Assembly: GCA_023446155.1 (NCBI GenBank)
Contig: JAEXIT010000011.1
Span: 1-64,000 of the forward strand
DNA length: 64,000 nucleotides
Direction: 5' to 3'
Origin: Bacteroidota bacterium
GTDB lineage: Bacteria; Bacteroidota; Bacteroidia; Flavobacteriales; Flavobacteriaceae
Positions within the stretch are counted from its first letter, which is position 1, and each line of letters opens with the position of its first letter. The position numbers and the translations under genes are program-made. The notes below the pieces were generated by a model that had not been told where the DNA came from, made no database searches, and saw only the letters and a list, made by a program, of their open reading frames with translations. This document shows positions 25,853 through 34,099 of this stretch, in pieces.

Positions 25853-27211
25853 TTATTTTTTGATGATCTTTTGAGTTGTAGTCCGACCGTTTTCAAATTC
25901 AATTCTGGCGGTATAAATCCCGTTTCCAAATGCCGATAGGTCTGCGGTGTTAGAAGTCTGAACGGAAATGATCTGACCTAATGCATTGTAAAACGTAATT
26001 TTTTTGATGTTTTCAGCAGCTTCAAATGTCACGGTTCCTTGCGTTGGATTTGGATATAGTCGCACGGATGTTTTGTCGAAATCGGAAGTGTTCATTGTTT
26101 GTTCGGCAATCATAATGGCATAATCTTCCACTTCACCACGGGCGCTGCCTATAAATTCACAGGCTTCGGCGGCGGTTACGGCGGTTAATCGTTTCGAACG
26201 GATTCGCATGCGGGTGGTACCGCTTAAAGCAGATGCCGGAACTACGATTTGATTACTGCTAAACGTAGCACTGTTACTACTGTTGATGGTCCCCAAACTG
26301 AAAAATTCAGTACTTTCGAAGGTTCCGTTTTGGTTAAAATCGATCCAAACACCAACACCTCCGCTGCTTCCCGGATTGTCTACCGTCACGGAAATACTGT
26401 TTGTCGAACCTTTGGCAACTTGTGCCGCTCCAACGGTCGCACTATAATCGATATACGAATAGTTATCCTGACTGCATTCGGTGGTATTATTGATTCCGGA
26501 AAAAGTTACGTTGGTTATCGTACCGCCATACAAACAGCTGTTGTTGTTAGTAATCGTACAGTATGTTGCCGTTGGCGTAGTACTGTTCATAGTGATCTGG
26601 ACATTCGGACGGTAATACGAACCGCTCATACTGGCATTGCTGTTCCATGGCGTTGCAGTTGGTGTAAAAAAGTCGACACCGCTGCTGTATTTGCGACACA
26701 GATAGTTGGGATTGGTTGTCGTGGCTCGGAATCTCGGATAATTGTTATCGTCTTTTGTAGTGGCATCCCGTACTACCAATATGGCTAAATTACCGACGTT
26801 TTTATCGTAGGAAAATGGGGTTGTAAGGGTGATGGTATTCCATCCGGCTGCCGTAATAGCCGGTAATGCTCCGGAATATACTTCGGTATAACCCGAAAAA
26901 CCGGTACCAACCGTACCCGATGGCAAAGCGGTAAGCGTGGTGGTTTTTAAATAAATTTTGATATTGTTGGTTGCCGCTGCATTAAAAGTAGAACTGTGTT
27001 GCCAGGATAAAGCGGTTATTGTTCCGGAACTATTGATTTCGCTGGAAAGATACAGACTTTCGCTGGCTGATTTTTCGTATACGCAGTTTACCGGCGCGTC
27101 GCTGGTAATGTTGTTACTGGTTTCATTTCCGATACGTATCGGTTGTGCGATACCATCGGGAATGGAGAATAAGAGTAATGCAGTAAAACAGGCGTGTAAT
27201 GTTTTTTTCAT
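25853..27211 (-). CDS. T9SS-secreted GEVED-domain protein
   Basis: A 452-residue secreted protein with a signal peptide (to about GIAQ). A first beta-rich domain (SASESLYLSSEINSSGTIT onward) is followed by a GEVED domain (ARGEVEDYAIMIAE, near 360) and a T9SS sorting domain (VRLYPNPTQGTVTFEAAENI). It heads the leftward operon with thioredoxin, ApbE, DUF4266 and DUF3570, with gaps of only a few bases. It should end on the cell surface. GEVED domains are common in secreted Bacteroidetes proteins and give no specific function. Confidence 0.85.
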   Translation of the reverse strand: MKKTLHACFTALLLFSIPDGIAQPIRIGNETSNNITSDAPVNCVYEKSASESLYLSSEINSSGTITALSWQHSSTFNAAATNNIKIYLKTTTLTALPSGTVGTGFSGYTEVYSGALPAITAAGWNTITLTTPFSYDKNVGNLAILVVRDATTKDDNNYPRFRATTTNPNYLCRKYSSGVDFFTPTATPWNSNASMSGSYYRPNVQITMNSTTPTATYCTITNNNSCLYGGTITNVTFSGINNTTECSQDNYSYIDYSATVGAAQVAKGSTNSISVTVDNPGSSGGVGVWIDFNQNGTFESTEFFSLGTINSSNSATFSSNQIVVPASALSGTTRMRIRSKRLTAVTAAEACEFIGSARGEVEDYAIMIAEQTMNTSDFDKTSVRLYPNPTQGTVTFEAAENIKKITFYNALGQIISVQTSNTADLSAFGNGIYTARIEFENGRTTTQKIIKK

Positions 27212-27227
27212 TTTGGGTAAGTTATTT

Positions 27228-27250
27228 TTATTTATACTAAATCTAAATAA
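27228..27250. promoter_or_regulatory. Fur-like 23-bp dyad over the flavin-operon start site
   Basis: Arms TTATTTATA and TCTAAATAA match in eight of nine positions. Read on the minus strand it is identical in 20 of 23 positions to the dyad at 28789-28811. It begins four bases downstream of the -7 box, over the expected start of transcription, a position for repression. The sequence resembles Bacteroidetes Fur boxes as I remember them. Confidence 0.6.
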
Positions 27251-27254
27251 TTTG

Positions 27255-27262
27255 CAATACTA
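27255..27262 (-). promoter_or_regulatory. -7 promoter box of the flavin operon
   Basis: TAGTATTG on the minus strand, close to TAnnTTTG, 44 bases before the start codon of the GEVED gene. Confidence 0.5.
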
Positions 27263-27348
27263 CTAAATTTTCTTAATGGTTTGACCTTTTGTCGATATTT
27301 TTTTGAATTTTATTTAATGAAGTAGCCGAATTGCTGATAATTATACTG

Positions 27349-28740
27349 CTATTTGTAGAGTAGAATCCATTCATTATGAGTGAAATAATTCCATTCTGCT
27401 TTTGCAAAATCGACATTCGGATCGATGAGCGTTCGGAGTGGTTTTTTATTAATCGACACCTTCGAATCGATATAAATACTGATGTTTTTACCTTCCTTTT
27501 GATATTCTTCTTTGATCTTTTGCGCCGTTTGCCAGATCATATCCGGTTTGGTTTGCATCCCACGAATCTGTTTTTTAGTCAGAATGCGTTTTAATTTAAA
27601 GCGTTTTTTTTCACCGGTGGCATGATCCACAACATAAAACTTGGAATAGCCGCTACGGTTGCGCAGCATCATCCGCCAACTCAAGCGATGGCCTTCTTCG
27701 GTCCATAAAACATCACCTTCGATAAGCCAGTGGCGTAACGGGAAAGCCAGTTGGAAAATAAAATAGGGAACAAAAAAGTACAACAGTATGCGCTTTCGGT
27801 AATTCGTTTGTTGCACATCGGCTTCCGGTACGACTTTTTTCCGGAAAAACAGTCGGCGTATGGTTTCCGGTGGAAAAAGTAATATGGAAAACGAAAGTGC
27901 CAGGAATGGAAAGATTCCGATACCCAGATGTATTTTATTAAAAAAATGAAAAATGATCGAGGCGATAAAAGCCAGCATTCGCGTACGACGCCATAGCATC
28001 AACGGAACTACCAATAAGTCGAAAAGGATGCCGGCATAAGCGATAAACAGGTAAAACCATTTCTGAGAATAGAGTGTTTTCAGGGTTGGTGTAGCATGCT
28101 TACTTAACATTTCCCGGGTAAAAGTACCATCGAGCCAATCGGGGTAGAGCTTGGCTACGGTCGCATAAAAATAAACAATTCCAACCTGGAGAATCAATAC
28201 CCAAATGCACCATTGGGGGATATGGGTTTTACGAATGGATGGTTTTAATTTGGCATCTACCGAATTGGCACAATTGGCCGGTAGAAAAAACAACATAATC
28301 CCAAGTAACAAAAGCAAATAATGATGATTGTTATAGGCGGTTTTTTGCATAAAATAGACTCCGGCCCACATAATCGTAAACAAAGCCATGCTGAAACGGT
28401 AGAACAATCCGATCGAAATAAGCAACCCAACAACTCCCATTGCATAGAAGTAATAGAGCATGCCATCACCGGGTAACGGCTGTAACCACTCCATTCCGAT
28501 ATGTGTGAAAGTGTAGGAGGGAAGCATAAAATTACGACGTACCCATTCGGAGTTGACAGATTGTAAACAATGTAGTGCGATCAATAAACCAAAAACAATC
28601 CTGAAAAGGATCAATTGCGAATTGTCAATCGGAGTAAATAAGGCGGATAGTAACTGATCCTGCTTTTTTTGTAATTGCCCTTTTATCGGTTTTAAGCGAT
28701 TGAAGGCTAAAACGTTAGCGAATCGATAGTCTTTTAACAT
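27349..28740 (-). CDS. HTTM-domain membrane protein
   Basis: A 463-residue membrane protein with about eight hydrophobic segments in the first 330 residues. This is the HTTM (horizontally transferred transmembrane) domain related to vitamin-K-dependent gamma-carboxylase. Motifs include HIGMEWLQPLPGDGMLYYFYAM and NHHYLLLLLG. The last ~130 residues form a soluble domain (SWRMMLRNRSGYSKFYVVD). Bacterial function is unknown. It is divergent from a porin and imelysin cluster and shares its regulatory region. Confidence 0.85.
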   Translation of the reverse strand: MLKDYRFANVLAFNRLKPIKGQLQKKQDQLLSALFTPIDNSQLILFRIVFGLLIALHCLQSVNSEWVRRNFMLPSYTFTHIGMEWLQPLPGDGMLYYFYAMGVVGLLISIGLFYRFSMALFTIMWAGVYFMQKTAYNNHHYLLLLLGIMLFFLPANCANSVDAKLKPSIRKTHIPQWCIWVLILQVGIVYFYATVAKLYPDWLDGTFTREMLSKHATPTLKTLYSQKWFYLFIAYAGILFDLLVVPLMLWRRTRMLAFIASIIFHFFNKIHLGIGIFPFLALSFSILLFPPETIRRLFFRKKVVPEADVQQTNYRKRILLYFFVPYFIFQLAFPLRHWLIEGDVLWTEEGHRLSWRMMLRNRSGYSKFYVVDHATGEKKRFKLKRILTKKQIRGMQTKPDMIWQTAQKIKEEYQKEGKNISIYIDSKVSINKKPLRTLIDPNVDFAKAEWNYFTHNEWILLYK

Positions 28741-28766
28741 AAAAAAATCTTAATCAAAAGTTAGGG

Positions 28767-28774
28767 CAAAGTTA
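28767..28774 (-). promoter_or_regulatory. -7 promoter box of the HTTM gene
   Basis: TAACTTTG on the minus strand. Together with the rightward box it forms a mirrored pair (GGGCAAAG and CTTTGCCC) around the dyad. Confidence 0.5.
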
Positions 28775-28788
28775 AAAAAATATTGCAC

Positions 28789-28811
28789 TTATTTAGACTT
28801 ATTAAAAATAA
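28789..28811. promoter_or_regulatory. Fur-like 23-bp dyad between divergent HTTM and porin genes
   Basis: Arms TTATTTAGA and TAAAAATAA match in seven of nine positions. It lies between the two divergent -7 boxes and covers the -33 regions of both. It matches the dyad at 27228-27250 in 20 of 23 positions. Confidence 0.6.
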
Positions 28812-28816
28812 ATATA

Positions 28817-28824
28817 TAGCTTTG
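28817..28824 (+). promoter_or_regulatory. -7 promoter box of the porin-imelysin operon
   Basis: TAGCTTTG, an exact TAnnTTTG match, 19 bases before the porin ATG and five bases after the dyad. Confidence 0.55.
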
Positions 28825-28843
28825 CCCGAAATTTAAAGACTGT

Positions 28844-30202
28844 ATGAACCGAATATTACTTTTACTACTCGCCGGAATTTCATATACTGGATACGCACAA
28901 ACGGTTGATTCTACGAGTGTTAAACAACTTAAAGAGCAAATAAAAAAGGAGCTTAGAGAAGAGCTTCGACAAGAAGTAAAGCAGGATTTTGCTAACGATA
29001 ATAAGAACCTTTTTAACTGGAGCAAGTTTACCCTGAGTGGCTACGGAGTGGTGAATTATTACAACTACCGGCGCTATGATACCGACTTAGGAATGAAGGA
29101 TAAATTTGATGCCGAACGTTTGAACTTATACCTGGGTTATAATTTTAACGATTGGATTAGTTTTAAATCGGAAATCGAATTCGAACACGGCGGAACCGGT
29201 TCTACTGTTGAGCTGGATACACAAGAAGAAGCCGGTGAATACGAACAGGAAATCGAAGCGGGTGGAGAAGTGAAAATCGAGCAGGTTCACGTAAACCTAG
29301 CGATCCGTCCGTATTTTAATGTTCGTGTGGGACGTATGAAAATCCACTTTGGATTGGCACAGGATTTAGACCGTCCGATCTCGTATTTTACAACACACCG
29401 TCAGGAAATGGAAAACGAAATCTTACCATTGGGTTGGTATGAAAACGGGGTGCAGTTCCACGGAACTTTCTGGAAAAAACGATTCAAATATGAGGTGTCG
29501 GTAACCAATGGTTTGGACGCGTCCGGGTTTAGTTCCCGAGGATGGATTAAAGAAGGATACCAAACCCGTTTTGAAATGTCCGTTGGCGAAAGCTGGGCAC
29601 TTACGGCACGTTTGGATTATAAATTCGGAACACACAAAAATACCTATTTCGGGGTTTCGGCCTATATCAATGATGCCGCGGCAAACCGTCCGAAAAGCGA
29701 TATGAAGGAATCGGCTTATGTGACCATATTCGAAGGACACATTACCTACGATGAGGATTACCTGCGTTTTAATTCGATTTTCCTATATGGTAACCTTGAA
29801 AATTCGAATATCGTTTCCCGTAAAAATGCCAGTTTGTCCAACAACTTAGGGGTTAAAAGAACGCCGGTTGGAAAAAATGTAGTCGGATTTTCGGCTGAGG
29901 TAGGTTATGAAATCCTGCATTTCATCAATCCGCAGGCCAAACAAAAAGTATACCCGTTTTTACGTTACGACTATTACGATACCATGCATGAAGTGGAAGG
30001 AAACGTAGTGCGTAAACCGCGTTGGGAGCGCAGTGCGATGATGGGTGGATTTAACTGGTTTGTGCATCCGCAGATCGTGTTAAAAGCACATTACCAAAAC
30101 CGACGATTGGGATCGTATCAGTTTGATCCGGTAACATCGCTAAACACAGGTGAAAGACAACAAGAGAATACTTTTTCTGCCGGAATCGGATTCTCGTTTT
30201 AA
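28844..30202 (+). CDS. Outer-membrane porin with N-terminal coiled coil
   Basis: A 452-residue beta-barrel protein with a signal peptide (to about GYAQ, residue 19). A charged helical stretch follows (KQLKEQIKKELREELRQEV, about 27-45), likely a trimeric coiled coil in the periplasm, then OprP-like barrel strands. Blocks such as VNLAIRPYFNVRVGRMKIHFG fit the porin family. The imelysin gene follows after 30 bases. The pairing suggests passage of a metal species rather than phosphate, which is inference. Confidence 0.82.
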   Translation: MNRILLLLLAGISYTGYAQTVDSTSVKQLKEQIKKELREELRQEVKQDFANDNKNLFNWSKFTLSGYGVVNYYNYRRYDTDLGMKDKFDAERLNLYLGYNFNDWISFKSEIEFEHGGTGSTVELDTQEEAGEYEQEIEAGGEVKIEQVHVNLAIRPYFNVRVGRMKIHFGLAQDLDRPISYFTTHRQEMENEILPLGWYENGVQFHGTFWKKRFKYEVSVTNGLDASGFSSRGWIKEGYQTRFEMSVGESWALTARLDYKFGTHKNTYFGVSAYINDAAANRPKSDMKESAYVTIFEGHITYDEDYLRFNSIFLYGNLENSNIVSRKNASLSNNLGVKRTPVGKNVVGFSAEVGYEILHFINPQAKQKVYPFLRYDYYDTMHEVEGNVVRKPRWERSAMMGGFNWFVHPQIVLKAHYQNRRLGSYQFDPVTSLNTGERQQENTFSAGIGFSF

Positions 30203-30232
30203 TAATAAAATACTAACTCAAATTTTTAATAG

Positions 30233-31327
30233 ATGAAAAGAAGAATTTTAAGTCTGGGATTTATTGCAATGGCAATGACATTGGCAAATTGTAGTGATAA
30301 TGACGATACTAACTATGTAGACCCGAACGCTTCATTATTTTCGGATGTAATTGGTAATGTGTCATCAAATGTAGTGGTAGAAACCTATAAAACATTAAAC
30401 CAGAAAGCCGGAGAATTAAGAACGGCAATCAATACGTTGGCAACAACACCAAACGAAGTGAACCTGGCAGCTGCAAAACAAGCTTGGGTAAATACGCGTA
30501 AACCTTGGGAGCAATCAGAAGGATTTTTATACGGACCGGTAGCCGATGACGCTTTAGGAAACGGTGGTTTGGATCCGGCAATGGATACCTGGCCAGTTGA
30601 CGTGGAAGCGATGAACAACATTCTTTCCAGTGGTCAGCCAATCACGGCTAATGTGATCGCTGCGAACCCGGAAGCACGTGGATTCCACTTAATCGAGTTT
30701 TTATTATGGGGAGAAAACGGAACAAAAACAGCGGCACAACTTACGGCTCGTGAGTTACAATACCTGAAAGCGGCTGCAGAAGATTTACAAAACAACACCC
30801 AAACATTAATCAACGGATGGAGTGCTTCTTCCGGAAATTATGTTGGATTTTTCCTTACAGCCGGAAATTCCGGAAACGTAAAATATCCGTCTCAAAAAGC
30901 AGCATTGGAGGAGTTCGTTCACGGAATCATCACCATTGCGGATGAGGTGGCAAATACTAAAATCCAGGAGCCGTTAAACGGTCCGAATGGAGAAGGAGTT
31001 TCGCCTCAGGCAGAAGAATCTCGTTTTAGTAAAAATTCACTTTTAGACTTCGCCGATAACATTCGTAGTGTTCAGAATGTTTATTTAGGGGATTATGGAA
31101 GTATTGATGGAAAAGGGTTGACAGATGTAGTAGCGGCTAGAAATCCCCAATTGGATACGGCGATCAAAGCAAAAATTGCAGAGTCAATTTCAGCCATCGA
31201 AGCTATTCCGGTATCGTTTACGGATGCCATCTATAACAACAGACCGGCAGTTGAAAATGCACAGCAAAAAGTGAACGAATTGTTCAGTATGTTGCAAACA
31301 CAATTGTTGCCGTTAATTAACAACTAA
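30233..31327 (+). CDS. Imelysin-family lipoprotein
   Basis: A 364-residue lipoprotein with lipobox LANC (Cys20) and an acidic linker. The imelysin motif GxHxxE is present as GFHLIE (about 150-155), and the helical halves (WVNTRKPWEQSEGFLYGPV and the C-terminal repeat) are intact. Imelysin proteins, like EfeO and IrpA, belong to bacterial iron-uptake loci. It is probably anchored in the outer membrane or faces the periplasm. It is co-transcribed with the porin upstream; the di-heme DUF1111 gene follows after 132 bases. Confidence 0.9.
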   Translation: MKRRILSLGFIAMAMTLANCSDNDDTNYVDPNASLFSDVIGNVSSNVVVETYKTLNQKAGELRTAINTLATTPNEVNLAAAKQAWVNTRKPWEQSEGFLYGPVADDALGNGGLDPAMDTWPVDVEAMNNILSSGQPITANVIAANPEARGFHLIEFLLWGENGTKTAAQLTARELQYLKAAAEDLQNNTQTLINGWSASSGNYVGFFLTAGNSGNVKYPSQKAALEEFVHGIITIADEVANTKIQEPLNGPNGEGVSPQAEESRFSKNSLLDFADNIRSVQNVYLGDYGSIDGKGLTDVVAARNPQLDTAIKAKIAESISAIEAIPVSFTDAIYNNRPAVENAQQKVNELFSMLQTQLLPLINN

Positions 31328-31420
31328 GAATAGTAATTGCCATAGTAACTATAAATTTTGACCGTGATTTAGTTTCACAAGTTGTAATTAATTTGTGAAC
31401 CTTCATTATGATGTCTTCCT

Positions 31421-31454
31421 AATCCCTCACCTAATCCAATTTAAGTGAGGGATT
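31421..31454 (+). promoter_or_regulatory. 10-bp hairpin just before the DUF1111 start codon
   Basis: AATCCCTCAC (31421-31430) pairs perfectly with GTGAGGGATT (31445-31454) around a 14-base loop, ending five bases before the ATG. It may terminate the imelysin transcript or hide the DUF1111 start region. Confidence 0.55.
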
Positions 31455-31459
31455 TTCCA

Positions 31460-32857
31460 ATGAAAAATAACATGATAAAAAAATACATAGCATTAGGCTT
31501 GTTGGGGATAACACTGGTTTCCTGTAGTAATGATAATAATCCGGACGAATATGAGAATATCCCGGATCTGAACGACCGGTTAATGGCCGGTGGTGAAACA
31601 ACTGTTTTCCTGGCAACCAGTAATGCCTTTAGTATGCCGGCTCCCAATCTGGATCCGGAAAGTCTCGGAATCCATCTATCGGGTGACGTACAGTTTGAAT
31701 CGATTTTTGTAACGGCTCCGGCAAATGTCAACTCCGGATTGGGGCCCATTTTTAATAATTCATCGTGTATTGCCTGTCATCCAAGAGATGGACGATCGGC
31801 ATTTCCTATGGTGATCAACAATCGAAGTGGCTTATTGGTTCGCGCCAGTATTCCGGGGATGGATGCGCATGGCGGACCGCTTGCTGCTCCGGGGTTTGGT
31901 TTGCAGATTCAGAACCAGGCCCTATTTGGATATACGCCGGAAGCGGCCTATCAGGTAACTTTCGAAGAAAGTACCGAAACCTTGGCCGATGGTACGATTG
32001 TACGACTTCGAAAACCAATTATCACTTTAACCAATCCGTATATACCGTTTCCGGCAGGGATGATGACATCGCCGCGAATCGGAACACCTGTTTTTGGTTT
32101 AGGACTTTTGGAAGCGATTCCGGAAGCGAATATTCTGGCATTACAGGATATCAATGATACTAATGGTGACGGGATTTCCGGAAAGGCCAATTACGTCTGG
32201 GATCCGGCGTTACAGCAAACCGTATTGGGACGCTTTGGATGGAAAGCCAATACCGGAACGATTTTGGTACAATGTGCGGCAGCTTATGTCGAGGATATGG
32301 GGATTACCAATTATGTGTTTCCAAATGAAACCGGTCACAATCAATCCAACGGACAAGATGGATTAAATGATGATCCGGAAATTGCGAATTCCGTATTGGA
32401 TCAGGTGGCTTTGTATTGTAGAACATTAGCCGTTCCGGCACCACGAAATATAGGTAGCCGACAGGTACGGGAAGGTGCCGCGATTTTTGAGCGCATTGGT
32501 TGTACACAATGCCATACGCCAAAACAAACCACAGGATATAGTCCGATTGCGGCTTTGTCGAATCAGGTATTTTATCCGTATTCCGATTTACTTTTACATG
32601 ATATGGGTGATGGATTGGCCGATAACCGTCCGGATTTCCTGGCGAATGGAAAAGAATGGAAAACACGACCGTTATGGGGGATTGGTTTAACGGAATTGGT
32701 TAACGGGCATACGCATTTTTTACACGATGGACGTGCGCGAAATCTAACCGAAGCAATTCTATGGCATGGTGGCGAAGGACAAAATGCAAAAGATCGTTTT
32801 AAACAACTTTCTACAGGCGAACGAACCTCGCTATTAGCCTTTTTAAACTCTTTATAA
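31460..32857 (+). CDS. Di-heme oxidoreductase-like lipoprotein (DUF1111)
   Basis: The ATG at 31460 gives 465 residues with a signal and lipobox SC (MIKKYIALGLLGITLVSC). An earlier in-frame ATG lies inside the hairpin and is less likely. Two CxxCH haem sites are present, CIACH (about 103) and CTQCH (about 348), the latter in a peroxidase-like cytochrome domain. The family is di-heme oxidoreductase, formerly DUF1111. Such genes often sit with imelysin genes, which suggests redox handling of iron at the cell envelope. Confidence 0.88.
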   Translation: MKNNMIKKYIALGLLGITLVSCSNDNNPDEYENIPDLNDRLMAGGETTVFLATSNAFSMPAPNLDPESLGIHLSGDVQFESIFVTAPANVNSGLGPIFNNSSCIACHPRDGRSAFPMVINNRSGLLVRASIPGMDAHGGPLAAPGFGLQIQNQALFGYTPEAAYQVTFEESTETLADGTIVRLRKPIITLTNPYIPFPAGMMTSPRIGTPVFGLGLLEAIPEANILALQDINDTNGDGISGKANYVWDPALQQTVLGRFGWKANTGTILVQCAAAYVEDMGITNYVFPNETGHNQSNGQDGLNDDPEIANSVLDQVALYCRTLAVPAPRNIGSRQVREGAAIFERIGCTQCHTPKQTTGYSPIAALSNQVFYPYSDLLLHDMGDGLADNRPDFLANGKEWKTRPLWGIGLTELVNGHTHFLHDGRARNLTEAILWHGGEGQNAKDRFKQLSTGERTSLLAFLNSL

Positions 32858-32925
32858 ACACCTGACAGGTTTCCAAAACCTGTCAGGTGTAGGGTGTAGT
32901 TTGGCTCCCTAAACCTGACAGGTAT
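32858..32925. repeat. Palindromic repeats of the CCTGTC family
   Basis: A perfect 15-bp inverted repeat (ACACCTGACAGGTTT and complement, three-base loop, 32858-32890) starts right after the DUF1111 stop. A further half-size copy, AAACCTGACAGGT, is at 32911-32923. The core is the same as at 141-173 and 45993-46165. Confidence 0.8.
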
Positions 32926-32938
32926 TTTCATAAAAAAA

Positions 32939-32971
32939 GCCGGTGTGAGAAGCACCGGCATTTCTTTTTTT
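32939..32971 (+). terminator. Terminator after the DUF1111 gene
   Basis: GCCGGTG pairs with CACCGGC around a seven-base loop, followed by a T-rich tail. Confidence 0.75.
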
Positions 32972-32987
32972 AACTAACCCTAACCAA

Positions 32988-33077
32988 ATGAGAAATCATT
33001 TATTACTCTGCAAATGTCCGACATTTTTTTTAGCACTTGTGTTAACGGAATGTTATTTGTATGTTATTGATAATTAA
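32988..33077 (+). other. Possible 29-codon ORF or gene-start remnant
   Basis: An ATG after the T-rich tail opens a 29-codon frame beginning MRNHLLLCKCPTFFLALVL, hydrophobic and signal-peptide-like, ending at TAA. It has no partner downstream. It may be the start of a lost gene or chance. The rest of the 32857-33154 gap holds the repeats and the terminator. Confidence 0.2.
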
Positions 33078-33153
33078 AAAAATAGATTATTAAGAATAGT
33101 TTAAGATTTTTCTTTCTCAAAGGCTTCTTATTCCATTTTTTACAATTTTCGGA

Positions 33154-33891
33154 CTATTTTTTGTCTTGTGCGGCAAACACTTTTTTCAATAGATCGGAGC
33201 TTCTTGAATTCAGGTTTCCGCGGATCTCTTTTTCTTCTACTGAAATCATTTTAAACACCCCTTTCATCGCTTCGTTCGTCACATAATCGGTTAAATCCGG
33301 ATTTACTTTTTTTACTAATGGTAGTGTGTTGTACTTGTTGATAATTCCAGTCCAAACTTTATCGGCCCCTACATTTTCGAACGACGTTTTTATCACCGGA
33401 TTAAATTTCGCGTATAATGCTGTTGACGTAGAACCCTGTAAATAAGTCGTTGCAGCCGTATCATTACCCATTAAAATATTTTTAGCATCGGTAAACGTCA
33501 TCCCTTTAACCGCGTTTACAAAAATAGGAGTAGCTTCTTTAACCGCATCTTCGGCCGCGCGGTTCATCACCTTAATCCCTTCATCTGCAAGGCTTCCCAT
33601 TCCCATACTGCGTAAGGTTTTGTCTACTTTTTGCAATTCTTCGGGCATCAGGATTTTAACCATCTCGTTTTTGTAGAAACCATCTACCTGGGTTAGTTTC
33701 GTTACTTGTTTTTCAATCCCTTTGTTTAACGCCTCTTTTAAACCGGCTGCAATATCGGTCTGACTCAACAATCCGGTAGTTTGCGTTTTGTTGGTGCTCC
33801 CTTTTAGTTTATCTGTTAGTTGTTTTAGAATTTGCGCATCCGCAGTATTGGATAACGGTAAAAGAGCAAGGAGTAAAAGTATCTTTTTCAT
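33154..33891 (-). CDS. DUF4197 protein, exported
   Basis: A 245-residue protein with a signal peptide (to about ADAQ, residue 19) followed by a mostly helical domain. Blocks such as SQTDIAAGLKEALNKGIEKQV and TFTDAKNILMGNDTAATTYLQ are the DUF4197 signature. It is predicted to be periplasmic; no function is known. The minus-strand box TACCTTTG (33911-33918) lies 20 bases upstream of its start. Confidence 0.9.
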   Translation of the reverse strand: MKKILLLLALLPLSNTADAQILKQLTDKLKGSTNKTQTTGLLSQTDIAAGLKEALNKGIEKQVTKLTQVDGFYKNEMVKILMPEELQKVDKTLRSMGMGSLADEGIKVMNRAAEDAVKEATPIFVNAVKGMTFTDAKNILMGNDTAATTYLQGSTSTALYAKFNPVIKTSFENVGADKVWTGIINKYNTLPLVKKVNPDLTDYVTNEAMKGVFKMISVEEKEIRGNLNSRSSDLLKKVFAAQDKK

Positions 33892-33910
33892 AGTATTTGT
33901 TATTGATGTT

Positions 33911-33918
33911 CAAAGGTA
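33911..33918 (-). promoter_or_regulatory. -7 promoter box of the DUF4197 gene
   Basis: TACCTTTG on the minus strand, an exact TAnnTTTG match, 20 bases from the start codon. Confidence 0.5.
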
Positions 33919-33995
33919 ATCAAAGTTTGTACCAAAAATCAATATAACTTTTAGTTATCAAAAAATAAGAACAATCAATTTGATTTATAGGATTC

Positions 33996-34019
33996 GTGTT
34001 AACACATTCGGTAATTTTG
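33996..34019 (+). promoter_or_regulatory. Catalase promoter with palindrome
   Basis: TAATTTTG (34012-34019) is an exact -7 match. The perfect palindrome GTGTTAACAC (33996-34005) lies in the spacer upstream of it and could be an operator. The leader is about 75 bases. Confidence 0.4.
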
Positions 34020-34099
34020 AGTACATTTAAAGTGCTATAGAGATTGATTCTCAAAACTTTAAATCCTTAAATCGTTTGTTAATCCAAAAATCTAAAAAA

